This document shows, one piece after another, positions 18,970 through 28,024 of a stretch of 64,000 nucleotides of DNA (position 1 is its first letter; each line of letters starts with the position of its first letter). A program made the translations under genes and the position numbers. The notes beneath the pieces were generated by a model. The model searched no databases, was not told the origin of the DNA, and worked only from the letters and a program-made list of their open reading frames with translations. The stretch covers positions 2,976,001 to 3,040,000 of the forward strand of contig NZ_CP016449.1 of the NCBI RefSeq assembly GCF_001713375.1. Reading direction: 5' to 3'. This stretch comes from Hydrogenophaga sp. RAC07 (GTDB lineage: Bacteria > Pseudomonadota > Gammaproteobacteria > Burkholderiales > Burkholderiaceae_C).

Positions 18970-19575
18970 TCAATCACGGCTCACTCCCGATGCGGCCACA
19001 CGAGGAAACAGCATCGCGTACATGCGCTGCGCCAACGCATCGATGTCCAGACGCCCGCCAGGCCGGTACCACTGCGCCGTCCAGTTGAGGGCACCGAGAA
19101 CTGTCTGGCGCACCAACACGACATCTGTATCGACCAGGCCCAGCGCCGCAGCCTCGCTGATCGGCGTCATCCACAAGGTCTCGTAGGCGTCGCGCGATGC
19201 CATCACCCGGGTCTGGGCGGCCGGCGAAAGGCTGCGCCACTCATAGAGCAGCACGGTCATGGCGTCGAGCCTCGTACCCAGCAAAGCCTTCAGGTGGCTG
19301 CGCACCATCGACAGCAGCCGCTCGGGCAAGCGAACTTCGCCAGCCAGCCCGTCGCGCACCGACCGCATGATGTCGCGAACACCCTCCTCCATGATCGCCA
19401 CCAGCAGATCCTCCTTGGTCGCGAAATGGTAGAAGAGCGAGCCTGAAGTCATGCCCATGGCTTGGGCAATCTCGCGCACCGAAGTGCGCTCAAAACCCTG
19501 GCGCCGGAACCGGCTCGCCGCGGCCGCCAGGATCGCATCTCTGCGCGAGAGTGGGTTGTCTTGCTCCTTTGCCAT
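18970..19575 (-). CDS. TetR/AcrR family transcriptional regulator
   Basis: A 201-residue one-domain repressor type. The N-terminal helix-turn-helix is seen in RRDAILAAAASRFRRQGF, TSVREIAQAMG and GSLFYHFATKEDLL. The ligand domain is unlike better-known regulators. ATG 19575 is preferred over an upstream start eight codons earlier because it leaves the operator candidate at 19595-19608 outside the gene. It lies at the hub of the two divergent units and probably represses both until an acyl-CoA ligand binds, as PsrA, FadR(TetR) and LiuR-like proteins do. Ligand not known. Confidence 0.9.
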   Translation of the reverse strand: MAKEQDNPLSRRDAILAAAASRFRRQGFERTSVREIAQAMGMTSGSLFYHFATKEDLLVAIMEEGVRDIMRSVRDGLAGEVRLPERLLSMVRSHLKALLGTRLDAMTVLLYEWRSLSPAAQTRVMASRDAYETLWMTPISEAAALGLVDTDVVLVRQTVLGALNWTAQWYRPGGRLDIDALAQRMYAMLFPRVAASGVSRD

Positions 19576-19594
19576 GCCGTATACTATATCATCT

Positions 19595-19608
19595 AACAAG
19601 CGTTTGGT
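19595..19608. promoter_or_regulatory. Candidate TetR-family operator at the divergent hub
   Basis: The 14-mer AACAAGCGTTTGGT is an imperfect palindrome (10 of 14 positions self-complementary) in the 139-bp gap between the TetR gene and the rightward acyl-CoA dehydrogenase gene. Its A-x-CAA-x-CG-x-TTG-x-T pattern is like operators of TetR regulators of acyl-CoA catabolism. A related half-site (ATTGGTTTGT) follows at 19611-19620. AT-rich promoter-like sequence lies immediately leftward. Assignment rests on symmetry and position. Confidence 0.5.
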
Positions 19609-19714
19609 CGATTGGTTTGTCTATCGTGCGTTGGGTGCTTCCGGCGCTTTCCCACGTGGACGAGCAACTCTTCGCGACCGTCGGCCATGCCAGTGCCAAT
19701 GCCAATCGAACTTC

Positions 19715-20863
19715 ATGGACAGACCCATGCTCAACCGCACCCTCTTCGGTGAAGAACACGAACTCTTCCGGGACCAGGCACGTCGCTTTCTGGAAGAAGA
19801 AGTCATACCTCATCACGCCGGCTGGGAAAACGATGGCATCGTGCCGCGCGCCGTCTGGCGCAAGGCCGGCGCCGCCGGCCTGCTGTGCCCCGCCATACCC
19901 GAGCAATACGGAGGCGGTGGCGGTACGCGCCTGCACAGTGCTGTGCTCATTGAAGAAGTCTCGCGCGCCGGCACCAGCGGCATTGGCTTCGGCCTGCACT
20001 CCGACATCGTGGCACCCTACATCCTGGCCTACGGCACCGAGGCGCAAAAGCGCAACTGGCTGCCGAAGATGGCCACCGGCGAAGTGATTGGCGCCATCGC
20101 CATGACTGAGCCGGGCGCGGGCAGCGACCTGCAAAGCGTGCGCACCAGTGCGGTCCGTGACGGCGACGAACTTGTGATCAATGGTCAAAAGACCTTTATC
20201 ACCAACGGCCAGAACGCCGACGTGGTGATCGTTGTCGCCAAGACCGACCCGACGCAAGGCGCCAAGGGAACCTCGCTGGTGCTGGTCGAGACCAATCGCC
20301 CCGGCTTCACGCGCGGGCGCAATCTCGAAAAAATCGGCATGAAGGCGCAGGACACCTCGGAACTCTTCTTCGAAGACGTGCGCGTGCCGGCCAGCAACAT
20401 CCTCGGCGGGGATGGCAAGGGCTTTTTCCTGCTGATGCAGGAACTGGCCTGGGAGCGCATGCAGATCGCCATCGGCGCGGTGGCGGGCGCCGAGGCCGCG
20501 CTCGAATGGACCCTGGCCTACACCAAGGATCGCAAGGCCTTCGGCCAGCGCGTGATCGATTTCCAGCACAACCGCTTCAAGCTCGCCGAAATGAAAACCG
20601 AGGTGCAGATCGCACAGGTCTTTGTCGACCGTCTGCTCGGCCTGCTGATGGACGGTCAACTTGATGCCGCCACCGCCGCGATGGCCAAGTACTGGACCAC
20701 CGACCTGCACTGCAAGGTGATCGACCAATGCCTGCAGATGTTCGGCGGCTTCGGCTACATGTGGGAGTACCCGATTGCCCGCGCCTATGCGGATGCGCGC
20801 GTCGCGCGCATCTACGGTGGCGCCAACGAAATCATGAAGGAAATCATCAGCCGCACGCTGTAG
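19715..20863 (+). CDS. Acyl-CoA dehydrogenase (long/branched-chain type)
   Basis: A 382-residue FAD dehydrogenase, first gene of the rightward unit. Blocks are EEEVIPHHAGWE, AMTEPGAGSDLQ, VINGQKTFITNGQ, MFGGFGYMWEYP and IYGGANEIMKE. The medium-chain catalytic Glu (Y-E-G) is replaced by Y-G-G; LAWERMQ near residue 245 carries the Glu-Arg of long-chain and isovaleryl-CoA dehydrogenases. ATG 19715 or 19727 could be the start; both lack a strong ribosome-binding site. It would dehydrogenate the activated substrate and reduce the ETF encoded across the hub. Confidence 0.9.
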   Translation: MDRPMLNRTLFGEEHELFRDQARRFLEEEVIPHHAGWENDGIVPRAVWRKAGAAGLLCPAIPEQYGGGGGTRLHSAVLIEEVSRAGTSGIGFGLHSDIVAPYILAYGTEAQKRNWLPKMATGEVIGAIAMTEPGAGSDLQSVRTSAVRDGDELVINGQKTFITNGQNADVVIVVAKTDPTQGAKGTSLVLVETNRPGFTRGRNLEKIGMKAQDTSELFFEDVRVPASNILGGDGKGFFLLMQELAWERMQIAIGAVAGAEAALEWTLAYTKDRKAFGQRVIDFQHNRFKLAEMKTEVQIAQVFVDRLLGLLMDGQLDAATAAMAKYWTTDLHCKVIDQCLQMFGGFGYMWEYPIARAYADARVARIYGGANEIMKEIISRTL

Positions 20864-20941
20864 CAACTGCTGCCAGCCGCCTGCCGCTCTTCCGCCCTCT
20901 TGCCTATCGCATCCCCAGATTCAGAAAGAAGGAAACCCAAC

Positions 20942-22150
20942 ATGACCGAAGCATTCATTTTCGACGCCGTGCGCACGCCGCGCGGCAAGGGCCGCAGCTC
21001 GGGTGCGCTGCACGGCACCACGCCCATCAGTTTGGCCATTACCGCGCTGCAGGCACTACGCGACCGCAACACCCTGGACACCGCCTTCGTGGACGACATC
21101 ATCCTCGGCTGCGTCGAACCCGCCGGTGAGCAAGGCGCCAACATCGCGCGCGTTGCGGCCATTGCCGCCGGGTACCACGAAAGCGCTGCCGGCGTGCAGG
21201 TCAATCGCTTTTGCGCCTCGGGCCTGGAGGCCTGCAACATGGCCGCCGCCAAGGTGATGTCGGGTCAGTCGCCACTGGTCATCGGCGGCGGCGTGGAGAG
21301 CATGAGCCGTGTGCCCATGGGCACCAGCGGCGGTGCCTGGGCGATTGACCCAGCGGTGGCGATTCCGACCTATTTCGTGCCGCAGGGCATTTCGGCCGAT
21401 CTGATTGCCACGCTTTACGGCCACAGCCGCAGCGACGTCGACAGCTACGCGGTCGAAAGCCAGCGCCGCGCCGCACTCGCCTGGGCCGAGAGCCGCTTCG
21501 CCAATTCGATCGTTCCCGTGAAGGATGTGAACGGTTGCATCGTGCTTGAGCGCGACGAACACATGCGCGCCGAAACCACGCTGGAGTCGCTGGCCAAGCT
21601 GGAGCCTGCTTTCAAGGTGCAGGGCGAGAAATACGGCTTCGACGCGGTGGCCATTCAGCGTTATCCCGAGATCGAGCGCATGGTGCACGTGCACCATGCC
21701 GGCAACTCATCGGGCATTGTTGACGGCGCGGCTGCGGTGCTGGTCGGCAACGCCGAAGTCGGCAAACGGCTGAGCCTGAAAGCCCGTGCCCGCATCCGCT
21801 CGTTCGCCTCCATCGGCAGCGAGCCCACCATCATGCTGACCGGCCCCTCCTATTCGGCGGAAAAGGCGCTCAAGCTCGCTGGCATGAAGGCCAGCGACAT
21901 CGACCTCTATGAACTGAACGAAGCCTTCGCCTCAGTCGTGCTGCGTTTCATGGAAGTGATGAAAGTCACGCACGACAAGATGAACGTCAACGGCGGGGCG
22001 ATTGCGATGGGGCACCCCCTGGGCGCGACTGGCGCGATGATTCTGGGCACCCTGCTCGACGAACTCGAGCGGCGCAACCTGTCGACCGGCCTGGTCACGC
22101 TGTGCGTGGGCGCCGGCATGGGCACAGCCACCATCATCGAGCGCGTCTGA
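20942..22150 (+). CDS. Thiolase (acetyl-CoA C-acyltransferase)
   Basis: A 402-residue degradative thiolase. The nucleophilic Cys is in NRFCASGLEA near residue 90, the catalytic His in GGAIAMGHPLGATGA, and the second Cys in LCVGAGMGTA. ATG 20942 is preceded by GAAGGAAA. It cleaves a 3-oxoacyl-CoA with CoA to acetyl-CoA and a shortened acyl-CoA. It is followed after 45 bases by the FadB/FadJ-like fusion, the usual pairing for a beta-oxidation complex. Unlike the thiolase-fold gene at the window start, its catalytic residues are complete. Confidence 0.94.
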   Translation: MTEAFIFDAVRTPRGKGRSSGALHGTTPISLAITALQALRDRNTLDTAFVDDIILGCVEPAGEQGANIARVAAIAAGYHESAAGVQVNRFCASGLEACNMAAAKVMSGQSPLVIGGGVESMSRVPMGTSGGAWAIDPAVAIPTYFVPQGISADLIATLYGHSRSDVDSYAVESQRRAALAWAESRFANSIVPVKDVNGCIVLERDEHMRAETTLESLAKLEPAFKVQGEKYGFDAVAIQRYPEIERMVHVHHAGNSSGIVDGAAAVLVGNAEVGKRLSLKARARIRSFASIGSEPTIMLTGPSYSAEKALKLAGMKASDIDLYELNEAFASVVLRFMEVMKVTHDKMNVNGGAIAMGHPLGATGAMILGTLLDELERRNLSTGLVTLCVGAGMGTATIIERV

Positions 22151-22195
22151 AGCCTCGGCACGACGTGAACCTCATCACAGACCTGGATCACCAAC

Positions 22196-24328
22196 ATGAC
22201 GATTGACTACAAGCTTGATGCCGATGGCATCGCCACCATCACCTGGGCCATGCAGGACGTGCCCATGAACGTCCTCAACGAGCAATCCATTCCTGCCTTC
22301 TCCGACGCCGTGCGCAGGGCCGTCGCGGACGCTGCCGTCAAGGGCGTGATCGTCACCTCTTCCAAGCCCGAGTTCATCGCCGGTGCCGACCTCAACATGA
22401 TGCTCGCCATCACGGACGTTGCCGAAATGATGGACTTCGTCACCCAGTTGCACGCCCTGATGCGCGGCATTGAGAAAAGCGGCAAGCCCTTCGTCGCGGC
22501 CCTCAACGGCACCACGCTGGGCGGCGGCTACGAGGTCGCGCTGGCCTGCCACCGACGCATCGCCGCCGACAACCCCAAGGCCCAGATCGGCCTGCCCGAG
22601 GTGGGCCTTGGCCTGCTGCCCGGCGGCGGCGGCACGCAGCGTCTGCCGCGCATGATCGGTGTGCGCAACGCGCTGCCCTTCCTGCTCGAAGGCAAAAAGC
22701 TCGCCCCGCAAAAAGCCCTGGATGCGGGTCTGGTCGATGAAGTCGTGCCGGCCGACCAACTGCTGGCCCGCGCCAGGCAGTGGCTGCTGACTGACGGTGC
22801 CGCTGCCGCTGTTCAGCCCTGGGACCGCAAGGGTTTCAAGCTGCCGGGCGGCGCCGTGCAAAGCCCCATGGGCTACGACACTTTGACCGCTGGCAACGCC
22901 ATGCTGCGCGCCAAGACCTTTGGCAACTATCCCGCACCTGAGGCGATCTTGAACTGCGTCTACAACGGCTGCCAGATCGACATCGACACCGGCTGCAAGG
23001 TCGAGATGCGCGAGTTCGTCAAGCTGACGACCGGCAAAGAGGCCAAGAACATGATCCGCTCGCTGTTCTTTGGCATCCCCGCCGCCAGCAAGCTGGCCTC
23101 CCGGCCCAAGGGCGTGCCTCAGGCCAGCTACCGCAAGGTCGGCATTCTGGGGGCTGGCATGATGGGCGCGGGCATTGCCTTCGCCGCCGCCGAGGTCGGC
23201 ATGGAAGTGGTGCTGCTCGACAGCAGCACCGACAGCGCGGCCAAGGGCAAGGCCTACAGCGAGAACCTGTGGAACAAGCGCGTGGCCGCCAAGCGCATGA
23301 CCGAGGCCGAGTGCACTGCCAAGCTAACCCTGATCAAGCCGACCACCGACTTCGCCGACCTGACAGGCTGTGACATTGTGGTCGAAGCGGTGTTTGAAGA
23401 CCGCGCCATCAAGGCCGACGTGACGCGCAAGGCCGAGGCGGTGATCGCCCCCGGCGCCCTCTTCGCCTCCAACACCAGCACCCTGCCCATCAGCGGGCTG
23501 GCCGAGGCGTCCGCACGTCCGGCCAACTTCATCGGCCTGCATTTTTTCTCGCCAGTCGACAAGATGCCGCTGGTGGAGATCATTCGCGGCCAGGCCACCA
23601 GTGACGAATGCCTGGCCCGTGCCATGGACTTCGTCAAGGCGATCCGCAAGACGCCCATCGTCGTCAATGACAGCCGCGGCTTCTACACCAGCCGGGTGTT
23701 CTCGACCTACGTCGGCGAAGGCCTGGCGCTGCTGGCCGAAGGCGTGAAGCCGGCGCTGATCGACAACGCCGGGCGCATGGCCGGCATGCCGGTGGGGCCG
23801 CTGGCGCTGGCCGACGAAGTCTCGCTCGAATTGATGGCGCGCATCCGGAAACAGACCGCCACCGACCTCGGCAAGGCCTACCAGCGCAGCGCCGTCGACG
23901 ACGTCTGCGACCGCATGGTGGACCAGCTGGGACGACTGGGTAAAAAAACCGGCAAAGGTTTCTACGACTACCCACAAGATGGCCAGAAACAACTGTGGGC
24001 AGGCCTGGCGCAGGCGTTCCCGCTGGCGGCCACGCAACCCACGGTCGAAGAGGTCAAGCAGCGCCTGATGTTCATCCAGTCCGTCGAAACAGCACGCTGC
24101 CTCGAAGAAAAAGTTCTGCTGGCACCAATCGATGCCGATGTCGGCGCGATCCTGGGCTGGGGCTTCCCAGCCTACCTGGGTGGCCCGATCGGCCAGATCC
24201 ACAGCCAGGGGGTGTCCGCCTTTGTCAAAGTCTGCGAGAGCCTGGCAGAGCGGCACGGTGCGCGCTTCGCGCCGCCGCAGTTGCTGCGCCGCATGGCCGC
24301 CCAGGGTGAGCGTTTTTACGACCTGTAA
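22196..24328 (+). CDS. Enoyl-CoA hydratase/3-hydroxyacyl-CoA dehydrogenase fusion (FadB/FadJ-like)
   Basis: A 710-residue trifunctional-type alpha subunit. Residues 1 to about 190 are a crotonase domain (IAGADLNMM, TTLGGGYEVALACH, GLPEVGLGLLPGGGGTQRLPR). A Rossmann NAD site GILGAGMMGAGIA starts near residue 316, and the dehydrogenase signature FIGLHFFSPVDKMPLVEII and C-terminal domains follow. It hydrates enoyl-CoA and oxidises the 3-hydroxyacyl-CoA with NAD+. It lies between the thiolase and carboxylase genes. Length and order match FadJ-type proteins of Burkholderiales. Confidence 0.95.
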   Translation: MTIDYKLDADGIATITWAMQDVPMNVLNEQSIPAFSDAVRRAVADAAVKGVIVTSSKPEFIAGADLNMMLAITDVAEMMDFVTQLHALMRGIEKSGKPFVAALNGTTLGGGYEVALACHRRIAADNPKAQIGLPEVGLGLLPGGGGTQRLPRMIGVRNALPFLLEGKKLAPQKALDAGLVDEVVPADQLLARARQWLLTDGAAAAVQPWDRKGFKLPGGAVQSPMGYDTLTAGNAMLRAKTFGNYPAPEAILNCVYNGCQIDIDTGCKVEMREFVKLTTGKEAKNMIRSLFFGIPAASKLASRPKGVPQASYRKVGILGAGMMGAGIAFAAAEVGMEVVLLDSSTDSAAKGKAYSENLWNKRVAAKRMTEAECTAKLTLIKPTTDFADLTGCDIVVEAVFEDRAIKADVTRKAEAVIAPGALFASNTSTLPISGLAEASARPANFIGLHFFSPVDKMPLVEIIRGQATSDECLARAMDFVKAIRKTPIVVNDSRGFYTSRVFSTYVGEGLALLAEGVKPALIDNAGRMAGMPVGPLALADEVSLELMARIRKQTATDLGKAYQRSAVDDVCDRMVDQLGRLGKKTGKGFYDYPQDGQKQLWAGLAQAFPLAATQPTVEEVKQRLMFIQSVETARCLEEKVLLAPIDADVGAILGWGFPAYLGGPIGQIHSQGVSAFVKVCESLAERHGARFAPPQLLRRMAAQGERFYDL

Positions 24329-24379
24329 GCAGGCCTGTGACCCCATTCGTTCACTGCGACCTTTCAGCGAGAACCGCCC

Positions 24380-25999
24380 ATGCCCGCCATTCAAAGTCAA
24401 GTCGACCCGCAGTCAGAGAGCTTCCAGCGCGAGCGCGCACAGATGCTCGCGCTGATCGACAGTTTCCGCACGCTCGAAGACCGTGTGCGCAACACGTCGA
24501 ACAGCCAAGAAGCCAAGTTCCGCGCCCGCAAACAGCTGCTGCCGCGTGAGCGCATCGCGCTGCTGCTCGACCGCGGCTCGTCGTGGCTGGAGTTTTCGAC
24601 CCTGGCCGGCTTCAGGATGCACGACGACGACGGCGAGAAGAACGTGCTGGGGGGCGGGATCATCTGCGGCATCGGGGTGGTGTCGGGCATCCGTTGCGTG
24701 GTGATCGCATCCGACAGCGCGATCAAGGGCGGCACCATCACACCGATGGGCATGAAGAAGAGCCTTCGCGCCGAAGCCATCGCACTGGAGAACAAACTGC
24801 CAGTGGTGCGACTGGTCGAGTCCGGCGGCGCCAACCTGATGCATGTGGGCGAGGTGTTCATTGAAGGCGGCCGCGGCTTCGCCAACCAGGCGCGGCTATC
24901 GGCCAGGGGCATTCCACAGGTCTGCGTGATGCACGGCCACTCAACTGCCGGCGGCGCCTACCTTCCGGGCATGTCCGACTATGTGATCATGGTGCGCGGC
25001 CGTGCAAAGGCTTTCCTGGCCGGCCCACCCTTGCTAAAAGCCGCCACCGGCGAGATCGCCACCGACGAAGAGCTGGGCGGCGCCGAGATGCACTGTTCGA
25101 TGTCGGGCGTGGCCGAGTACCTGGCCGAGGACGATGCGGACGGCATCCGCATCGCACGCGACATCTTGGCGCGGCTGCCGTGGAACGACCGCTTGCCGAT
25201 GCGCGCGGTGAAGACCTGGAAAGAGCCGCGTTATCCGGTCGAGCAACTGGCGGGCGTGGTGCCGGTTGACTTTCGCCAGCCCTACGACATGCGCGAAGTG
25301 CTGGCGCGGGTGATCGACGACTCCGACTTCCTCGAATTCAAATCGTTGTACGGCTCCAGTACCGTGTGCGGCCATGGTGCCATCGAGGGATACCCTTGCG
25401 GCTTCATCGGCAACAACGGGCCCATTGATCCGCAAGGCGCCACCAAGGCGACCCAGTTCATCCAGTTGTGCTGCCAGTCGGGCACCCCGATCGTCTATCT
25501 GCAGAACACCACCGGCTTCATGGTCGGCAAGGATGTGGAGCAGGTCGGCATGATCAAGCATGGCGCCAAGATGATCCAGGCCGTGGCCAATGCCACCGTG
25601 CCGCAAATCACCGTGATGACAGGTGCCTCCTTCGGTGCCGGCAACTACGGCATGTGTGGCCGCGCCTACGATCCGCGCTTCGTGTTCGCCTGGCCCAACG
25701 CGCGGGTGGCTGTGATGGGCGGCGAGCAGGCCGCCACCGTGATGCGCATCGTCACCGAAGAAAAATTTGCCCGCACCGGCAAGGAGCCACCCGCCGAAAC
25801 CATGGCCACCATGAAAAGCGAGATCCTGGCACGTTTTGACCTCGAATCGCATTCGCTGTTTGCCACCGCGCGCCTGTGGGACGACGGCATCATCGACCCG
25901 CGCGACACCCGCCGCGCGCTCGCCACCACCCTGGCGGTGTGTCGGGAAGCCGGGTTGCGGCCCTTGCTTTCGAACACCTTTGGCGTGGCACGGATGTGA
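24380..25999 (+). CDS. Acyl-CoA carboxylase carboxyltransferase subunit (AtuC/MccB type)
   Basis: A 539-residue beta subunit that carries carboxyl from biotin to an acyl-CoA. Crotonase-like half-domains show VESGGANLMHVGEVFIEGG, GHSTAGGAYLPGMSDYVI, GPPLLKAATGEIATDEELGG and, in the C-half, GFIGNNGPIDPQGATKATQF and MTGASFGAGNYGMCGRAYDPRF. The blocks around SAIKGGTITPMGMKKSL differ from standard methylcrotonyl-CoA carboxylase and, from memory, look closer to the geranyl-CoA carboxylase AtuC group. Together with the downstream biotin subunit and AtuA it suggests carboxylation of a branched enoyl-CoA. Substrate specificity needs phylogeny. Confidence 0.88.
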   Translation: MPAIQSQVDPQSESFQRERAQMLALIDSFRTLEDRVRNTSNSQEAKFRARKQLLPRERIALLLDRGSSWLEFSTLAGFRMHDDDGEKNVLGGGIICGIGVVSGIRCVVIASDSAIKGGTITPMGMKKSLRAEAIALENKLPVVRLVESGGANLMHVGEVFIEGGRGFANQARLSARGIPQVCVMHGHSTAGGAYLPGMSDYVIMVRGRAKAFLAGPPLLKAATGEIATDEELGGAEMHCSMSGVAEYLAEDDADGIRIARDILARLPWNDRLPMRAVKTWKEPRYPVEQLAGVVPVDFRQPYDMREVLARVIDDSDFLEFKSLYGSSTVCGHGAIEGYPCGFIGNNGPIDPQGATKATQFIQLCCQSGTPIVYLQNTTGFMVGKDVEQVGMIKHGAKMIQAVANATVPQITVMTGASFGAGNYGMCGRAYDPRFVFAWPNARVAVMGGEQAATVMRIVTEEKFARTGKEPPAETMATMKSEILARFDLESHSLFATARLWDDGIIDPRDTRRALATTLAVCREAGLRPLLSNTFGVARM

Positions 26000-26007
26000 G
26001 AACCCTG

Positions 26008-27969
26008 ATGAACTTCACCAAAATCCTGATTGCCAACCGCGGCGAGATCGCCTGCCGGATCATCCGCACGGCCCAGGCGCTGGGCTACCGCACGGTGGCC
26101 GTTTACAGCGAAGCAGATGCCCAAGCGCTGCATGTTGCCTTGGCCGACGAGGCAGTGTACATCGGCCCGGCGCCGGTACGGGAGAGCTACCTCAACGTTG
26201 CGGCGCTGCTGGCGGCGGCGCGCAGCACCGGTGCCGACGCGGTACACCCCGGCTACGGCTTCCTGTCCGAGAACGACGGCTTTGCGCAAGCTTGCCTGGA
26301 CGCCGGGCTGGTGTTCATCGGCCCGGACCCGCAGGCCATCCTGAAAATGGGCAACAAGGCCGGCGCCAAACGCCTGATGCTGGCGGCGGGCGTGCCCTGC
26401 GTGCCGGGCTATCAGGGCACCGACCAGTCCGATGCCACGCTGCTCACGAAGGCTGCCGAGATCGGTTTCCCGATCATGGTCAAGGCGGCGGCGGGCGGTG
26501 GCGGGCGAGGCATGCGACTGGTCGAACACCCGCAAGACCTCGCGGTCGCCCTGGCCAGCGCCCGCTCGGAAGCAGGCAACGCCTTCGGCAGCGAAGAGCT
26601 CATCCTGGAGCGCGCGGTGATTGAGCCGCGCCATGTCGAAATCCAGGTCTTCGGCGACCAGCACGGCCACATCATCCACCTGGGCGAACGCGACTGCTCG
26701 ATCCAGCGCCGGCACCAGAAGGTGTTCGAGGAAGCGCCCTCCCCGGCGGTCACGCCCCAGCTGCGCGAGCAAATGGGCGCGGCGGCGGTGGCGGCTGCGC
26801 GCACCGTGAACTACGTCGGCGCCGGCACGGTGGAGTTTCTGCTCGACAGCGAAGGGCGCTTCTACTTTCTGGAGATGAACACGCGGCTGCAGGTCGAACA
26901 CCCGGTGACCGAGTGCATCACCGGGCTGGACCTGGTGGCCTGGCAGATCGCCGTGGCCCGTGGCGAGCACTTGCCGCTGACGCAGGAGCAAGTGCACTTG
27001 AACGGGCACGCCATCGAAGTGCGCCTGTACGCCGAAGATCCGTACAACGGCTTCCTGCCGCAAAGTGGCGATGTTGCGCTCTGGTGCCCGCCCACGGGCG
27101 AAGGCGTGCGCGTTGACCACGGCTTGGCATCAGGCCAGACCGTCAGCCCGCACTACGACCCCATGATCGCCAAAATCATTGTGCACGGCGCGACCCGCGA
27201 CGAAGCCCGACGGCGCCTGATCGGTGCGCTGCAACGCACCCGCCTGCTCGGCCTGCCCCACAACCGTGCCTTCCTCGAAGCCGTGGCCAGCCACCCGGCC
27301 TTCGCCGCTGGCGAAACGACCACTGCCTTTATCGCCCAGCACTTCGGCGCTGCGGCGCTGGTGCGGCCCCAGCCCGACTCGCTGGCGCTGGCGCTGGCCG
27401 GCACGCTGTGGTTTGAAGCCAGCGCCACGCCGGTCGCAGCCGCGCCCTGGCGCTCCAGCGGACCGGCACGCTGGCCGATGCTGATCGGCGAGGGCGAACA
27501 CCGCCATGCCGTGCACATCACGGTCACTGGCACCCACAGCTACACGCTCGAAGTGGGCGCGGCGCTGCACCACATCACCCTCAGCGGGCGCGAAGGCGAG
27601 TGCCTGCACCTGATCGCCGATGGCGTGCAGCAGCATGCGGCTGCGGTGTTTGCCGGCGGCGTGTTGCACTTGGAGCTGGGCGACCTGAGTGCCAGCTTTG
27701 AAGACCTGACCTATGACCCCCCGGCCGCGGCGGCAGGCAGTACGGAGTCACGCGTGCTCGCACCCATGAATGGACGGGTGCTGGCCGTTGACGTCCAACA
27801 TGGCGACACGGTCACCAAGGGGCAACGCCTGGCGGTGCTCGAAGCCATGAAGATGGAGCATCAACTGCTGGCCCGTCGCGATGGCGTGGTGGACCAGGTA
27901 GCTGTGCGCGCTGGCGACCAGGTTGCCACGCGCGCATTGTTGGTGTCACTGGTCGAGCAGCCTGATTGA
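26008..27969 (+). CDS. Acyl-CoA carboxylase biotin-carrying subunit (AtuF/MccA type)
   Basis: A 653-residue biotin carboxylase-BCCP fusion. The biotin carboxylase domain starts FTKILIANRGEIACRI, with the ATP-grasp loop KAAAGGGGRGMRLVE, HVEIQVFGDQHG and EMNTRLQVEHPVTE. The BCCP domain has biotinyl Lys615 in EAMKMEH. ATG 26008, eight bases after the previous gene, is chosen over an upstream open stretch that lacks family similarity. It uses ATP and bicarbonate to carboxylate its own biotin and forms a complex with the 24380 product. It creates the demand for biotin that bioB at 3.9 kb could serve. Confidence 0.94.
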   Translation: MNFTKILIANRGEIACRIIRTAQALGYRTVAVYSEADAQALHVALADEAVYIGPAPVRESYLNVAALLAAARSTGADAVHPGYGFLSENDGFAQACLDAGLVFIGPDPQAILKMGNKAGAKRLMLAAGVPCVPGYQGTDQSDATLLTKAAEIGFPIMVKAAAGGGGRGMRLVEHPQDLAVALASARSEAGNAFGSEELILERAVIEPRHVEIQVFGDQHGHIIHLGERDCSIQRRHQKVFEEAPSPAVTPQLREQMGAAAVAAARTVNYVGAGTVEFLLDSEGRFYFLEMNTRLQVEHPVTECITGLDLVAWQIAVARGEHLPLTQEQVHLNGHAIEVRLYAEDPYNGFLPQSGDVALWCPPTGEGVRVDHGLASGQTVSPHYDPMIAKIIVHGATRDEARRRLIGALQRTRLLGLPHNRAFLEAVASHPAFAAGETTTAFIAQHFGAAALVRPQPDSLALALAGTLWFEASATPVAAAPWRSSGPARWPMLIGEGEHRHAVHITVTGTHSYTLEVGAALHHITLSGREGECLHLIADGVQQHAAAVFAGGVLHLELGDLSASFEDLTYDPPAAAAGSTESRVLAPMNGRVLAVDVQHGDTVTKGQRLAVLEAMKMEHQLLARRDGVVDQVAVRAGDQVATRALLVSLVEQPD

Positions 27970-28024
27970 GGCGCGCACCGCTCGGCACGCGCGACACACG
28001 CCACATCCACGGAGAGTAAAACGC

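Noticed and set aside
19595..19620. A full second operator copy at ATTGGTTTGT
   Set aside because: Only a half-site similarity; the symmetry is too weak to list as its own site.
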